From: Bacteroidota bacterium
GTDB taxonomy: Bacteria; Bacteroidota; Bacteroidia; Chitinophagales; LD1
Assembly (NCBI GenBank): GCA_947479455.1
Contig: CANJZE010000009.1
Coordinates: 1 to 64,000 of the forward strand
Length of the DNA: 64,000 bases
Direction of reading: 5' to 3'
Of this stretch, positions 55,955 through 63,556 are shown piece after piece. Numbering within the stretch: position 1 is the stretch's first letter; each line of letters begins with the position of its first letter. The position numbers and the translations under genes are program-made. The notes under the pieces were generated by a model. The model did no database searches and was not told where the DNA came from. It worked only from the letters and a program-made list of their open reading frames with translations.

Positions 55955-56775
55955 CGAAACCAATCTTTAATTCCCAACAAAACACTGGCGGCATTATCAT
56001 TCATTCCGAAAAGTCTTTTCAGATAGGTGTAACCAAAAAGCAGTTTGTTGTCGACCCAGTTGGGCAGTGCCTTTAATCCATCTCCGGGGCGCGTTCTGTA
56101 TTTTGTAGAAAGCACAGGGTTGCTTTTTTCAGTTTGGGTATAGTAGTAAAGTGCTATTGATTTTCTTGTTTCGTTTTCGGGGCAAAGTAACGGTTCGGGA
56201 AAACCGTGAAACGAAATTTCGGTGGTATTAAAAACAATTAAACGATTAAAAAGTGGGGCTATTTTTTTTTCACAGCGTTTCATATCGGCACTCCAAAATT
56301 CTAAATCACCTCGATACTCATCCTTCCAGTTTTTATTCAGATAGAGTAAAATATTTAGCCGTCTTTGTAAATGATTAAACCGAGGATGAGTAGAAAAATC
56401 TGCATGCATATTCAAGTATCCACCGCGTTCCGACAAATGAATGCCGGCACCTTCCAAACTTATATCAGGCAATAGATTTTCGATACCGGTAAGTTTTTCC
56501 AAGAACTCAATAACCGGTTGAGTATGCATAAATTGAATGAAGCCTAAAATGGAAGTTGGTATTTGCTCTGTGGCGTTTAACCCGTGTTTATTCTCGTTGA
56601 AGTGACGGTAGTGTATCCAACCTTTTTTCAGCGCAGTGGTCGGAAACTCTTGAAGCAATTGGTTGACCTCCTGCTCTGGTAAAAAATTGTCTATTGCAAT
56701 GTGTGGAAACGGCTGGGCAGAAATATATTGATGGTGAAGGTCGGCTATCTTAGAGTTCCACTTTTCAATATCCAT
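55945..56775 (-). CDS. 2-oxoglutarate/Fe(II)-dependent oxygenase
   Basis: 276 aa, soluble. Double-stranded beta-helix with iron ligands His124 and Asp126 (NMHADFSTHP) and His190 (SFHGFPEP); Arg204 (TRKSIALYYY) for 2-oxoglutarate. N-terminal PFPHIAIDNFLPEQEV is typical of prolyl-4-hydroxylase-like family members found in glycan and natural-product clusters. It likely hydroxylates a sugar, amino acid or lipid made by this locus. Divergent from a radical SAM gene, sharing a 79-bp promoter gap. Confidence 0.87.
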   Translation of the reverse strand: MDIEKWNSKIADLHHQYISAQPFPHIAIDNFLPEQEVNQLLQEFPTTALKKGWIHYRHFNENKHGLNATEQIPTSILGFIQFMHTQPVIEFLEKLTGIENLLPDISLEGAGIHLSERGGYLNMHADFSTHPRFNHLQRRLNILLYLNKNWKDEYRGDLEFWSADMKRCEKKIAPLFNRLIVFNTTEISFHGFPEPLLCPENETRKSIALYYYTQTEKSNPVLSTKYRTRPGDGLKALPNWVDNKLLFGYTYLKRLFGMNDNAASVLLGIKDWFRKK

Positions 56776-56810
56776 TTTTTTAGTGCGGAAAATATTTTTA
56801 AGCCGCCTTT

Positions 56811-56831
56811 CAAATGTATTTTTTAAGTTTG
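56811..56831. promoter_or_regulatory. Divergent promoter pair between the oxygenase and a radical SAM gene
   Basis: Minus-strand TACATTTG (56811-56818) and plus-strand TAAGTTTG (56824-56831) are both full TAnnTTTG matches, only 5 bp apart. A TTG lies 22 bp upstream of the minus box (plus 56841-56843); the plus box has no clear -33 partner. The plus box supports ATG 56855 as the radical SAM start. Confidence 0.55.
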
Positions 56832-56854
56832 ATAATTATACAACAATACCTTTC

Positions 56855-58129
56855 ATGAACATTAGAAGTAGGCTACAGCACTTTTTTACTCCTCGACTTT
56901 TCAATGGCAAAAAGCTATTAACAGACTCTACCGTTTTTTGTATGGCTCCTTGGATACAACTGCATGCGCAAACCAATGGCAAAGCGGCTCCGTGTTGTAT
57001 GTCGGCTGTTTATGACGGCAACGAAATTGGCGATTTAATGACGAACCCCAATTTAGAAGCCGTTTGGAATTCGTCCAACATGAAACAGTTGCGTGTGAAC
57101 ATGCTGAGTGGTAAGCAAAGCACCATCTGCAATAATTGCTACGCGCACGAGCGCATAGGCAAAACAAGCGAACGTGGTACATACAACAGAGATTTTGTGC
57201 GCTACTACGAGCGTGTAAAACAAACCTTGCCCGATGGCACATTAACCGAACGAAATGTACCGGTTATTGACTTACGGTTTTCTAACAAGTGCAATTACAA
57301 ATGCAGAATATGTAGCAGTGAATACAGCACGCTATGGTATGAAGAAGAAGTAAAATTAGGATTGAACCCTCCTCAAAAAGAAATGAAATTGGTAGCTGAT
57401 GAAAAGGCTTTTTGGGAATCGTTTAAAAATATGTTGCCAGGGGTTGAGCGGTTACACTTTGCCGGTGGAGAGCCTTTGTTTATGGATGAACACTATGAAG
57501 TGCTGGAGCATTTAATTGCTATTGGCAAAACCGATATTAATCTTACCTACAACACAAATTTTTCTACCCTTCGTTATAAAAAGCACAACATAACCGAACT
57601 ATGGAACAAGTTCCGCCAAGTAGATGTATGGGCTAGTTTAGATGGCATGGGCGCGCAGGGCGACTATCATCGCAAAGGTCAACGTTGGTCGAAAATAGAA
57701 GAAAACATTCGCGAGATTCAGAAAGAATGCAAGACCGTGTTTTTTGGAGTGAATGCAACGGTGAGCATCTTCAATGTGTTGCACATACCAGCATTTTATA
57801 AGCATTTAGTAGAAAATAATTTTGTATCTGCCGAAAGAGTAAATCTGTATCCCCTTTATTCTCCTCCTGTTTTTTGTATAACCAACCTTGCCCCAAAACT
57901 GAAACAACAGGTTATAACGGATTACGAAACTTTTGAAAACACATATCTGAAACTATTTCCTGCAAACATCCCTATCAAGAATCATGCAAAAGCAATGGTT
58001 ACCTTGCTGCTGTCGAAGGATGATAATCTGAAAACAGAATTTCAACAAAAAATAAATGCTGTAGATGAAATTAGAGGCGAAAAATTTTTAGCAGTTTTTC
58101 CCGAGTTACAAGAAATGATGGTGGGTTAA
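56855..58129 (+). CDS. Twitch domain-containing radical SAM protein
   Basis: 424 aa from ATG 56855; an upstream GTG would add 24 residues but would start before the -7 box. N-terminal twitch-like cysteines: Cys29 (FCMAPWIQLHAQTNGKAAPC), Cys47/Cys48, Cys92/Cys95 (CNNC). Core Cys146, Cys150, Cys153 in CNYKCRIC; HFAGGEPLFM; NLTYNTNFS; VWASLDGMGAQGDYHR. I recognise this as the twitch radical SAM family with the auxiliary cluster domain N-terminal. Shares order, not close sequence, with paralogs A-C. Substrate unknown. Confidence 0.9.
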   Translation: MNIRSRLQHFFTPRLFNGKKLLTDSTVFCMAPWIQLHAQTNGKAAPCCMSAVYDGNEIGDLMTNPNLEAVWNSSNMKQLRVNMLSGKQSTICNNCYAHERIGKTSERGTYNRDFVRYYERVKQTLPDGTLTERNVPVIDLRFSNKCNYKCRICSSEYSTLWYEEEVKLGLNPPQKEMKLVADEKAFWESFKNMLPGVERLHFAGGEPLFMDEHYEVLEHLIAIGKTDINLTYNTNFSTLRYKKHNITELWNKFRQVDVWASLDGMGAQGDYHRKGQRWSKIEENIREIQKECKTVFFGVNATVSIFNVLHIPAFYKHLVENNFVSAERVNLYPLYSPPVFCITNLAPKLKQQVITDYETFENTYLKLFPANIPIKNHAKAMVTLLLSKDDNLKTEFQQKINAVDEIRGEKFLAVFPELQEMMVG

Positions 58130-58171
58130 TTAATAATACAGGAACTAATAAAGATTGCTAGCATTTGAATT

Positions 58172-60043
58172 TCAAAAAGCTCCTTCCTTTATACTGCCTT
58201 TTTGTTTTACGTTGTTGAGTTTCATTTGGTGAGTAATGCGAGATGAAAGTTCTTCCGAAGGAACAGAGTCCAAATCAGAAAGCATAGAAGTTATATCTGC
58301 TTTCAACGAAAGACCATAAATAATTTTTTCTGGGTAAAAAATGGAAGAAGCTTTTACTACTTCCAAAATTTTAGTTTTGTATAACTCTAATTTTTCTGCT
58401 TGCTCGTTAAGGCTTCTGCCATTCGCATGTTCTAAATGATTTTTTATTTTTTCGAAAAGTTTTTTGCGCAGTTCATCTGCGGTTCCTGTAACTTCTAGCT
58501 CCAATGTATTGTTATTGTGTACTACACTTTTATACTTTGAGTAGCGATTGTTTCTCTTTTCTACACCTAAAATATGCAACACCTTTTTAAAGCCGGTTAA
58601 AGGTACGGTTGTTCCCTCTAATTCAGCCCAACAATCGAGCAGAAACTCTTTGTCCTGTTTGGTCCAAGTGGCAAAATATTTTACATACAGTGGGTCGCCA
58701 AAGTGATAAGAAAAATTTCCTTTCCGCGCTTTCCGCGTGGTTTCCAAAACATCAATAAGGAGTAGAAAACGTTCCTTTCTTTTTTGAAGTGTGCTCACCT
58801 CACTTGCCCAATTCCATTGCTTATTATCAAAATATGTTATTACGCCTGGGCGATCGTGTAGGTATTTTGCGTTGGGTCCAAAAGTATTAGCGGTAACGTG
58901 GCTTAGTACATTTGGATTTTTGATAAACCAATTCAACGTCTCTTCAAAATTTTTATCGGTTTCGGTTGGGTAACCGTAAATAATCCAGCTCTCGGTTTTT
59001 ATACCCGCATCGCCAAAAAGGCGACAGGTTTTGTCGGCATCGTCATAGCGGGATGATTTTCCCATAGCGTGTTGCACATCGGTAGAAAAACTTTCTACCC
59101 CAAGTGACACGCGCGACATGCCGCTTCTGCGCAATTTATTTACATAGGGTTGTGTCAGCATTTTTTCTACGCGCGTTCCATAAACGCTCCAAGGCATTAC
59201 CAAACCTTCTGCAATGGTAAGGTCGCAGTATTCTTCTAATTGCTTAAATGTAACGTGCGAAATGAGCGAGTCGTCATTAAACATGTATTCGGTAATGCCA
59301 TACTGTTTTACATTTCGTTTCAATTCTTCAAAAACTAAACGACCTTGTCGAGTGCGTTGCGTTAAATGGTTCCACTTGTTTTCGCAGTAATTGCAATTTA
59401 AAACACAACCTCTTGAAAACAGAATGGGCAGGCGTCCGTTGCAAGGGTAAGCGCGAACATCAAAATCTGTAAAATCGGGTAGTGGAATGGTGTTAATGTT
59501 TTGTTGCAAACCTGGTCCGGTATAGTAAACCGAGCCATCGGTTTTTTGCAACCATACTTGTTTTACTTTGTGTATGTCGCCTTTTTCTTCAATGCACTTT
59601 ACAAAATCAACCAATAAATTTTCGCCTTCGCCTTCAATAATATAATCGCTGAATTTATAAACCTGTTCAATGTTATCCTGGTTCTCGCGCGTTAAACTTG
59701 GACCGCCCGAAACTATAACCACATTGGGCAAAAGGTTCTTTACTTCCCTGGCAACAAGTGCAGTATTCTTTGTATTGGATACGAGCAAACTGAAACCCAC
59801 TATATCGGGTTTTTGGTCAGCAATCTGTTTCGCCCAGTTTTTATAAAGTTCAGGGTGCGTAGCAATATATTCTTCAGCAGGCACATCGCCCAGAGCCGAA
59901 ACCATCATCGGTCGAAATTGAATAGAGAAATCTATACAAGTACAATCGTACCCCGCCTGCGCTAAGCTGGATTTAAGAAATGCCAAAGCTAAGGGTGGAG
60001 TTTGCGAATCCCAAACTGGGGCTAAAGCAAGAACTACTTTCAT
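58172..60043 (-). CDS. B12-binding-domain radical SAM protein
   Basis: 623 aa. Start ATG 60043 (MKVVLALAPVWDSQTPPLAL) fits the family; the open frame upstream is not conserved-looking. Rossmann-like cobalamin-binding-type domain about 1-150 (IVGFSLLVSN; VIVSGGPSLT; YIIEGEGENLLVDF) without an evident DxHxxG cobalamin ligand motif. Radical SAM core Cys213, Cys217, Cys220 (SRGCVLNCNYC), YMFNDDSLI, SLGVESFS and IYGYPTET. C-terminal region about 400-623 is of unknown fold. Family members methylate or rearrange unactivated carbons in natural products and lipids. Confidence 0.88.
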   Translation of the reverse strand: MKVVLALAPVWDSQTPPLALAFLKSSLAQAGYDCTCIDFSIQFRPMMVSALGDVPAEEYIATHPELYKNWAKQIADQKPDIVGFSLLVSNTKNTALVAREVKNLLPNVVIVSGGPSLTRENQDNIEQVYKFSDYIIEGEGENLLVDFVKCIEEKGDIHKVKQVWLQKTDGSVYYTGPGLQQNINTIPLPDFTDFDVRAYPCNGRLPILFSRGCVLNCNYCENKWNHLTQRTRQGRLVFEELKRNVKQYGITEYMFNDDSLISHVTFKQLEEYCDLTIAEGLVMPWSVYGTRVEKMLTQPYVNKLRRSGMSRVSLGVESFSTDVQHAMGKSSRYDDADKTCRLFGDAGIKTESWIIYGYPTETDKNFEETLNWFIKNPNVLSHVTANTFGPNAKYLHDRPGVITYFDNKQWNWASEVSTLQKRKERFLLLIDVLETTRKARKGNFSYHFGDPLYVKYFATWTKQDKEFLLDCWAELEGTTVPLTGFKKVLHILGVEKRNNRYSKYKSVVHNNNTLELEVTGTADELRKKLFEKIKNHLEHANGRSLNEQAEKLELYKTKILEVVKASSIFYPEKIIYGLSLKADITSMLSDLDSVPSEELSSRITHQMKLNNVKQKGSIKEGAF

Positions 60044-60140
60044 TGGTTGCAAAATATTATCAGTAAAGATGAAAAAAAATATTGCATAATGTAGTAGTGA
60101 ATGAAAGTCACTACAGTCACAATTAGCGGATAGGAAAATT

Positions 60141-60383
60141 AATTTCGAATTTGATTTGCACGAACTCACTAAGAGCACTGACGCGCTGCCAAATTACTCA
60201 ACCATTGACTTGTTGTCTTACTATCGCGATTCGCTGCACATCAACAGCAAAAATTGTAGCGAATATTTTTGGAAGCAAGATGGCCACCACAATGCAAAGG
60301 GATATGAAGCAATGGCAAAGGCGATTTTTGCCAGTGTAAGAATGGAAGTGGCGAAGAAGATAAAAGAGAAATCAAGAAAATGA
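60141..60383 (+). pseudogene. 3' fragment of an SGNH hydrolase-like gene (paralog 5)
   Basis: An open frame with no proper start encodes FDLHELTKSTDALPNY, then IDLLSYYRDS and block V WKQDGHHNAKGYEAMAKA, ending TGA 60381-60383. The intact paralogs have the same elements in their last 80 residues (DLLPYYRDS, WPKDGHHNATGY). Membrane helices, GDS and Asn blocks are missing, so this is a truncated copy at the edge of the locus. Confidence 0.8.
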
Positions 60384-60599
60384 TTTTATCTCAATTCTTC
60401 TACTCCGGTTATTTACCTCTATAGTTTTGAAAGATTAATATTTTGTGCTGTTTGTTTAAAGGGCCTTAAAGGGGAAAGTGCTAACGCTTTGTAGGAAAAA
60501 TTTGAAGTATTCTTATCGCAAGCCATTGGCTCGCGACCCAAAACAAGGCTCAGTAAAAGTTCCCGTCTAGCACAGCAAAGGTCAAGATGGCAAAATATT
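60384..60599. other. Gene-poor gap beyond the accessory locus
   Basis: 216 bp with no convincing reading frame, RNA or repeat on either strand. It follows the truncated SGNH copy and may be decayed sequence. Confidence 0.4.
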
Positions 60600-61007
60600 T
60601 CACTCCTGCTTTACATTCTGCACACCGGGCAGCCGCACACTTGGGTAAATGCGGGTAACGCCATCTTTAGTAATGGTTTTTACACGGTAGTAAATATCAT
60701 TGGCAAAGGGCATGGGATAAGTATCTTTTTTTGAAAGCACCACGGTATCATTGGCCGAATCATTAAACTTTATGTATTTGCACTGACTAAAATTGAGTTG
60801 TTGATTATCGCTGCGCTCAATTAATACACTTTCATATTGCGAAGCTTTAATAAAATACAAAGCAATGGTTACACTTTGTTCCCCTCGGGAAACCTCTATG
60901 GCCAGTTCATCATCGGCTGATTTCAAAAAAAAATCGGGCGCTTGCGAAAACACTGTATTGAAACCTACCGCACAACAACAAAAAACAAGAAGCCAAGCCT
61001 TTTTCAT
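60600..61007 (-). CDS. Small exported protein of unknown function
   Basis: 135 aa; start ATG 61007 (MKKAWLLVFCCCAVGFNTVF) gives a signal peptide ending VFSQ. Mature part about 115 residues with beta-rich pattern (QSVTIALYFIKASQYESVLI; DIYYRVKTITKDGVTRIYPS). The phrase YRVKTITKDG-TRIYPSVRL resembles Fn3-like strands before T9SS tails, but no sorting domain follows. Probably periplasmic. Confidence 0.65.
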   Translation of the reverse strand: MKKAWLLVFCCCAVGFNTVFSQAPDFFLKSADDELAIEVSRGEQSVTIALYFIKASQYESVLIERSDNQQLNFSQCKYIKFNDSANDTVVLSKKDTYPMPFANDIYYRVKTITKDGVTRIYPSVRLPGVQNVKQE

Positions 61008-61132
61008 GGGTGGTGAAATTGAAAACATTAAAATGATAATTATAACCGAATGGAAAGGTAAAAATCAGAACGGAGAGGAAAATATACTATGGGTCTCCGG
61101 TAGTAGAAACCTAAGTTGAGGCCAAAGAATAT

Positions 61133-61194
61133 TGTCTCCCTGAGCTTGTCGAAGGGTGTTCAAGGAAAGATGCTTCGACAAGCTGCCAATGACA
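61133..61194. repeat. Dispersed palindromic repeat, copy 2
   Basis: Left arm TGTCTCCCTGAGCTTGTCGA, right arm from ATGCTTCGACAAGCTGCCAA to TGACA; central spacer about 20 nt. The right arm has diverged (GCTGCCA for GCTCAGC). Located just after the 61208-62068 gene in transcript order. Confidence 0.75.
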
Positions 61195-61207
61195 TTTTAC
61201 TTCGGGG

Positions 61208-62068
61208 TTAAAACCCTATAGCAAAACCTAAATTACTAAACACTTTTGAATCCCAGCCCGAGCGGTGAACGGTGTAAGTGCCGTAAGCATCCTGCTCTTG
61301 GAAAAATCCTTCGTAGCGATTGGTTCTCCACGTAGCATTCAAATTCAAATTGAAATTAACGCGCCCTTTGGTATTGAACTTAACCCCAAAACCCACAGCC
61401 GCTAAAGGACCGCCCTTGCTTCCATTACCTCGCCCTGAAAACATAGACGAGCTGTTAGGGTGAGCCGCATAACCGGCTTCGAGATAATAGAACGGAGTAA
61501 TTTTTTTGCGAAGAATATCGCCCGAGTAGCGCACATAAAGCGGTAGATAAACGCCATCGCTGCCGTGGCATCCACTGGCGCTAAACATATTTGGATGACC
61601 GAAATTAACTCCACGCTCAAACGAAACACGGTCGGCTCCTATTCCTATACCTATAAAACCAAAGCGACCAAATTTTGCTCCGTTCACCAAACGAATACTC
61701 GCGTTGTTAATGCCCGCGCGAAACTCAATCATCATAAAGTGTCCGCGTTTTTTTAAGTAGCCCGGCACGGTGTCGCGCATCATGCGCCCGTGCATAAAAG
61801 GCGAGTGCATATCCATAGGATGTGCCACGCGCGGTGCATTAGGCGACTGCCATTTTTCTTCCTTGGTTATTTTTTCAATCTCGGCAACGATTACAGTGAA
61901 AATGCTGCCGCCCGCAATTTGAATTTTGTAAGTTACGTTAGGCACTTGTTCAATAATAGTTCCGCGATAAGTGTTTCCGTTTTTAAGATAGAGCACGTCT
62001 TCCATATTGTTTTGAGCAAAGCCGGTAGCAAAACAGAAGAGCAGAATTAGCACAAAGAATTTTTTCAT
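61208..62068 (-). CDS. Putative outer-membrane beta-barrel protein
   Basis: 286 aa from ATG 62068 (MKKFFVLILLFCFATGFAQ); ATG 62077 is an alternative. After the signal peptide comes an LKNG-type small beta domain (DVLYLKNGNTYRGTIIEQVP; FTVIVAEIEKITKEE) of about 50 residues, a linker rich in His/Met/Pro (HPMDMHSPFMHGRMMRD), then beta strands typical of an 8-10-strand barrel ending SNLGFAIGF. The His/Met linker could bind metal, an inference only. No named family recognised beyond an outer-membrane porin-like look. Confidence 0.65.
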   Translation of the reverse strand: MKKFFVLILLFCFATGFAQNNMEDVLYLKNGNTYRGTIIEQVPNVTYKIQIAGGSIFTVIVAEIEKITKEEKWQSPNAPRVAHPMDMHSPFMHGRMMRDTVPGYLKKRGHFMMIEFRAGINNASIRLVNGAKFGRFGFIGIGIGADRVSFERGVNFGHPNMFSASGCHGSDGVYLPLYVRYSGDILRKKITPFYYLEAGYAAHPNSSSMFSGRGNGSKGGPLAAVGFGVKFNTKGRVNFNLNLNATWRTNRYEGFFQEQDAYGTYTVHRSGWDSKVFSNLGFAIGF

Positions 62069-62191
62069 GGTTGACATAATTTTCAATTTTATTTTACAAA
62101 GATGAGGAATGAATCCAAGAAACGCTGAAATGAGGAATTATTGTGACTATTTAGTTAAGATAGATTTACTTTGAGCCATAAAATTGAGACT

Positions 62192-63046
62192 ATGTCAATA
62201 GTAATTAAGAAAACAGGAGTAGCGGGAGCGGGTGCCATGGGCGCGGGAATTGCACAGGTATTTGCACAGGCAAATTTAGCAGTGGTATTGTTTGATGTAA
62301 ATGCCGCGCAGTTAGAAAAAGCAAAAACAGAAATCGAAAAGAATCTAGCCTTCGCGGTTTCGAAAAGTAAAATTTCGGAAGCCGATAAAACTGCTGCCTT
62401 ATCGCGGATTGTTTTTTCTGCCGATATCAATTCATTGAAATCTGATTTAATTGTTGAAGCGATTGTAGAAAAATTAGATGCCAAACGCGAGTTGTTTCAA
62501 AAGCTTGCGGAAATTAATTCTGCTGAAACAATTTTAGCAACAAACACTTCTTCTATTCCTGTTACGCGAATAGCAAAAGATGTTTCGAATCCACAGCGCG
62601 TGGTGGGTATGCACTTTTTTAATCCTGCTCATTTAATGAAACTGGTGGAAGTAATTTCGGGAGTTGAAACTTCTGCTGAAGTTGCCGAAACCATTAAACA
62701 GCTTTCCCTAACTATTGGCAAAACGCCTATTATGTGTAAGGACTCACCGGGTTTTATTGTGAACCGGGTGGCTCGACATTATTATGTAGAGAGTTTAAAA
62801 ATGCTCGAAGAAAAAGTGGCGAGCAATGAAACCATTGATGCCTTAATGGAAAGCGTAGGTTTTAAAATGGGTCCTTTTAAATTGATGGACCATGTAGGCA
62901 ACGATATCAACTTTGCAGTTACTTCTTCGCTCTATGAATCATTTCATCAGGATGCAAAGTTTCGTCCTTCGCGCATTCAGCAGCAAAAAGTTGATGCTGG
63001 GCATCTCGGTAAAAAAACAGGAAAAGGATTTTACGACTACCTGTAA
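62192..63046 (+). CDS. 3-hydroxyacyl-CoA (3-hydroxybutyryl-CoA) dehydrogenase
   Basis: 284 aa; start ATG 62192 (MSIVIKKTGVAGAGAMGAGI), a TTG seven codons earlier is less likely. NAD-binding GAGAMGAG at 12-19 with Asp35 after VVLF; catalytic-loop ATNTSSIPV and MHFFNPAHLMKLVEV with His141; GFIVNRV and HLGKKTGKGFYDY at the end. Single-domain form, as in PaaH/Hbd enzymes used in fatty-acid, phenylacetate or butanoyl-CoA metabolism. Monocistronic by layout. Confidence 0.94.
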   Translation: MSIVIKKTGVAGAGAMGAGIAQVFAQANLAVVLFDVNAAQLEKAKTEIEKNLAFAVSKSKISEADKTAALSRIVFSADINSLKSDLIVEAIVEKLDAKRELFQKLAEINSAETILATNTSSIPVTRIAKDVSNPQRVVGMHFFNPAHLMKLVEVISGVETSAEVAETIKQLSLTIGKTPIMCKDSPGFIVNRVARHYYVESLKMLEEKVASNETIDALMESVGFKMGPFKLMDHVGNDINFAVTSSLYESFHQDAKFRPSRIQQQKVDAGHLGKKTGKGFYDYL

Positions 63047-63112
63047 ACCTGTTTTCAACTTTTCAAATTCATTCGAACTTCTATTTTCGCACCCTCTGAA
63101 AAAGTGAAAGAG

Positions 63113-63130
63113 TGTCGGCTTTTGCCGACA
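63113..63130. other. Perfect hairpin upstream of tRNA-Leu
   Basis: TGTCGGC-TTTT-GCCGACA, 7-bp stem with a T4 loop, 16 bp before the tRNA. It could end the dehydrogenase transcript, though no T-run follows, or separate it from the tRNA precursor. A TATTTTCG box at 63082-63089 is a possible tRNA promoter element. Confidence 0.5.
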
Positions 63131-63145
63131 AGGTCTGCGAAAAAA

Positions 63146-63227
63146 GCCCGGGTGGCGAAACTGGTAGACGCGCTCGTTTCAGGTGCGAGAGCCGCAAGGT
63201 GTGTGGGTTCGAATCCCTTCCCGGGCA
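63146..63227 (+). tRNA. tRNA-Leu (CAG anticodon)
   Basis: 82 nt. Acceptor GCCCGGG pairs perfectly with CCCGGGC; D-arm GGCGAAACTGGTAGACGC; anticodon loop TTCAGGT gives CAG; variable arm present; T-loop GGGTTCGAATCCC. The T-stem has a T-T mismatch at its fourth pair. CCA is not encoded. The last 17 bases plus the next base are repeated exactly at 63557-63574. Confidence 0.95.
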
Positions 63228-63228
63228 C
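63211..63228. repeat. Left 18-bp direct repeat (tRNA 3' end)
   Basis: GAATCCCTTCCCGGGCAC inside and just past tRNA-Leu; identical to 63557-63574. Acts as the attL-like boundary. Confidence 0.85.
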
Positions 63229-63229
63229 A

Positions 63230-63260
63230 AAAACGGTTGGATAAATTCCAACCGTTTTTT
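63230..63260 (+). terminator. Intrinsic terminator after tRNA-Leu
   Basis: AAAACGGTTGGA (63230-63241), 5-nt loop, perfect complement (63247-63258), followed by further T residues. It ends the tRNA transcript and lies inside the candidate element, so the element brings its own terminator. Confidence 0.85.
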
Positions 63261-63274
63261 ATTAAACCGAAAAT

Positions 63275-63535
63275 ATGTTTACAGTTTACGTGTTGAAGAG
63301 TTTAAATTCAGGAAAGCATTACGTTGGCTTTACCGAAAACATGCAGCGTAGACTACGAGAACATAATGCAGGAAAATCAAAATTTACATCAGGGCACTTA
63401 CCGTGGAAAATAATTTATACCGAAGAAGTTACAGACAGAATACTTGCCAGAGAACGCGAGAAATATTTGAAAACTGCCGCAGGCAAAAAATTTCTTAGCC
63501 ACAAAATTAACAGTGGGGGTTCCCTGCCCGACTGA
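63275..63535 (+). CDS. GIY-YIG family nuclease (URI-type)
   Basis: 86 aa, the size of stand-alone GIY-YIG domains. VYV at 4-6 and YVG at 16-18 form the signature; conserved Arg in MQRRLREHN and Glu in AREREKYLK complete the active site. Protein ends in GGSLPD, whose codons are part of the imperfect hairpin before the right repeat. It may cut DNA to promote spread of the surrounding element; stand-alone members can also act in repair. ATG 63275 follows the terminator by 14 bp. Confidence 0.92.
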   Translation: MFTVYVLKSLNSGKHYVGFTENMQRRLREHNAGKSKFTSGHLPWKIIYTEEVTDRILAREREKYLKTAAGKKFLSHKINSGGSLPD

Positions 63536-63556
63536 CTGCGTTAGCGGTCAGGCAAG

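Noticed and set aside
60043-60178. 45-residue N-terminal extension of the B12-type radical SAM protein
   Set aside because: Low-complexity, and the family start MKVVLALAPV fits at 60043.
50434-60599. RiPP precursor peptide for the radical SAM enzymes
   Set aside because: Gaps between genes are short and I saw no Gly-leader or repeat-core small frame; frames under about 40 codons were not exhaustively excluded.
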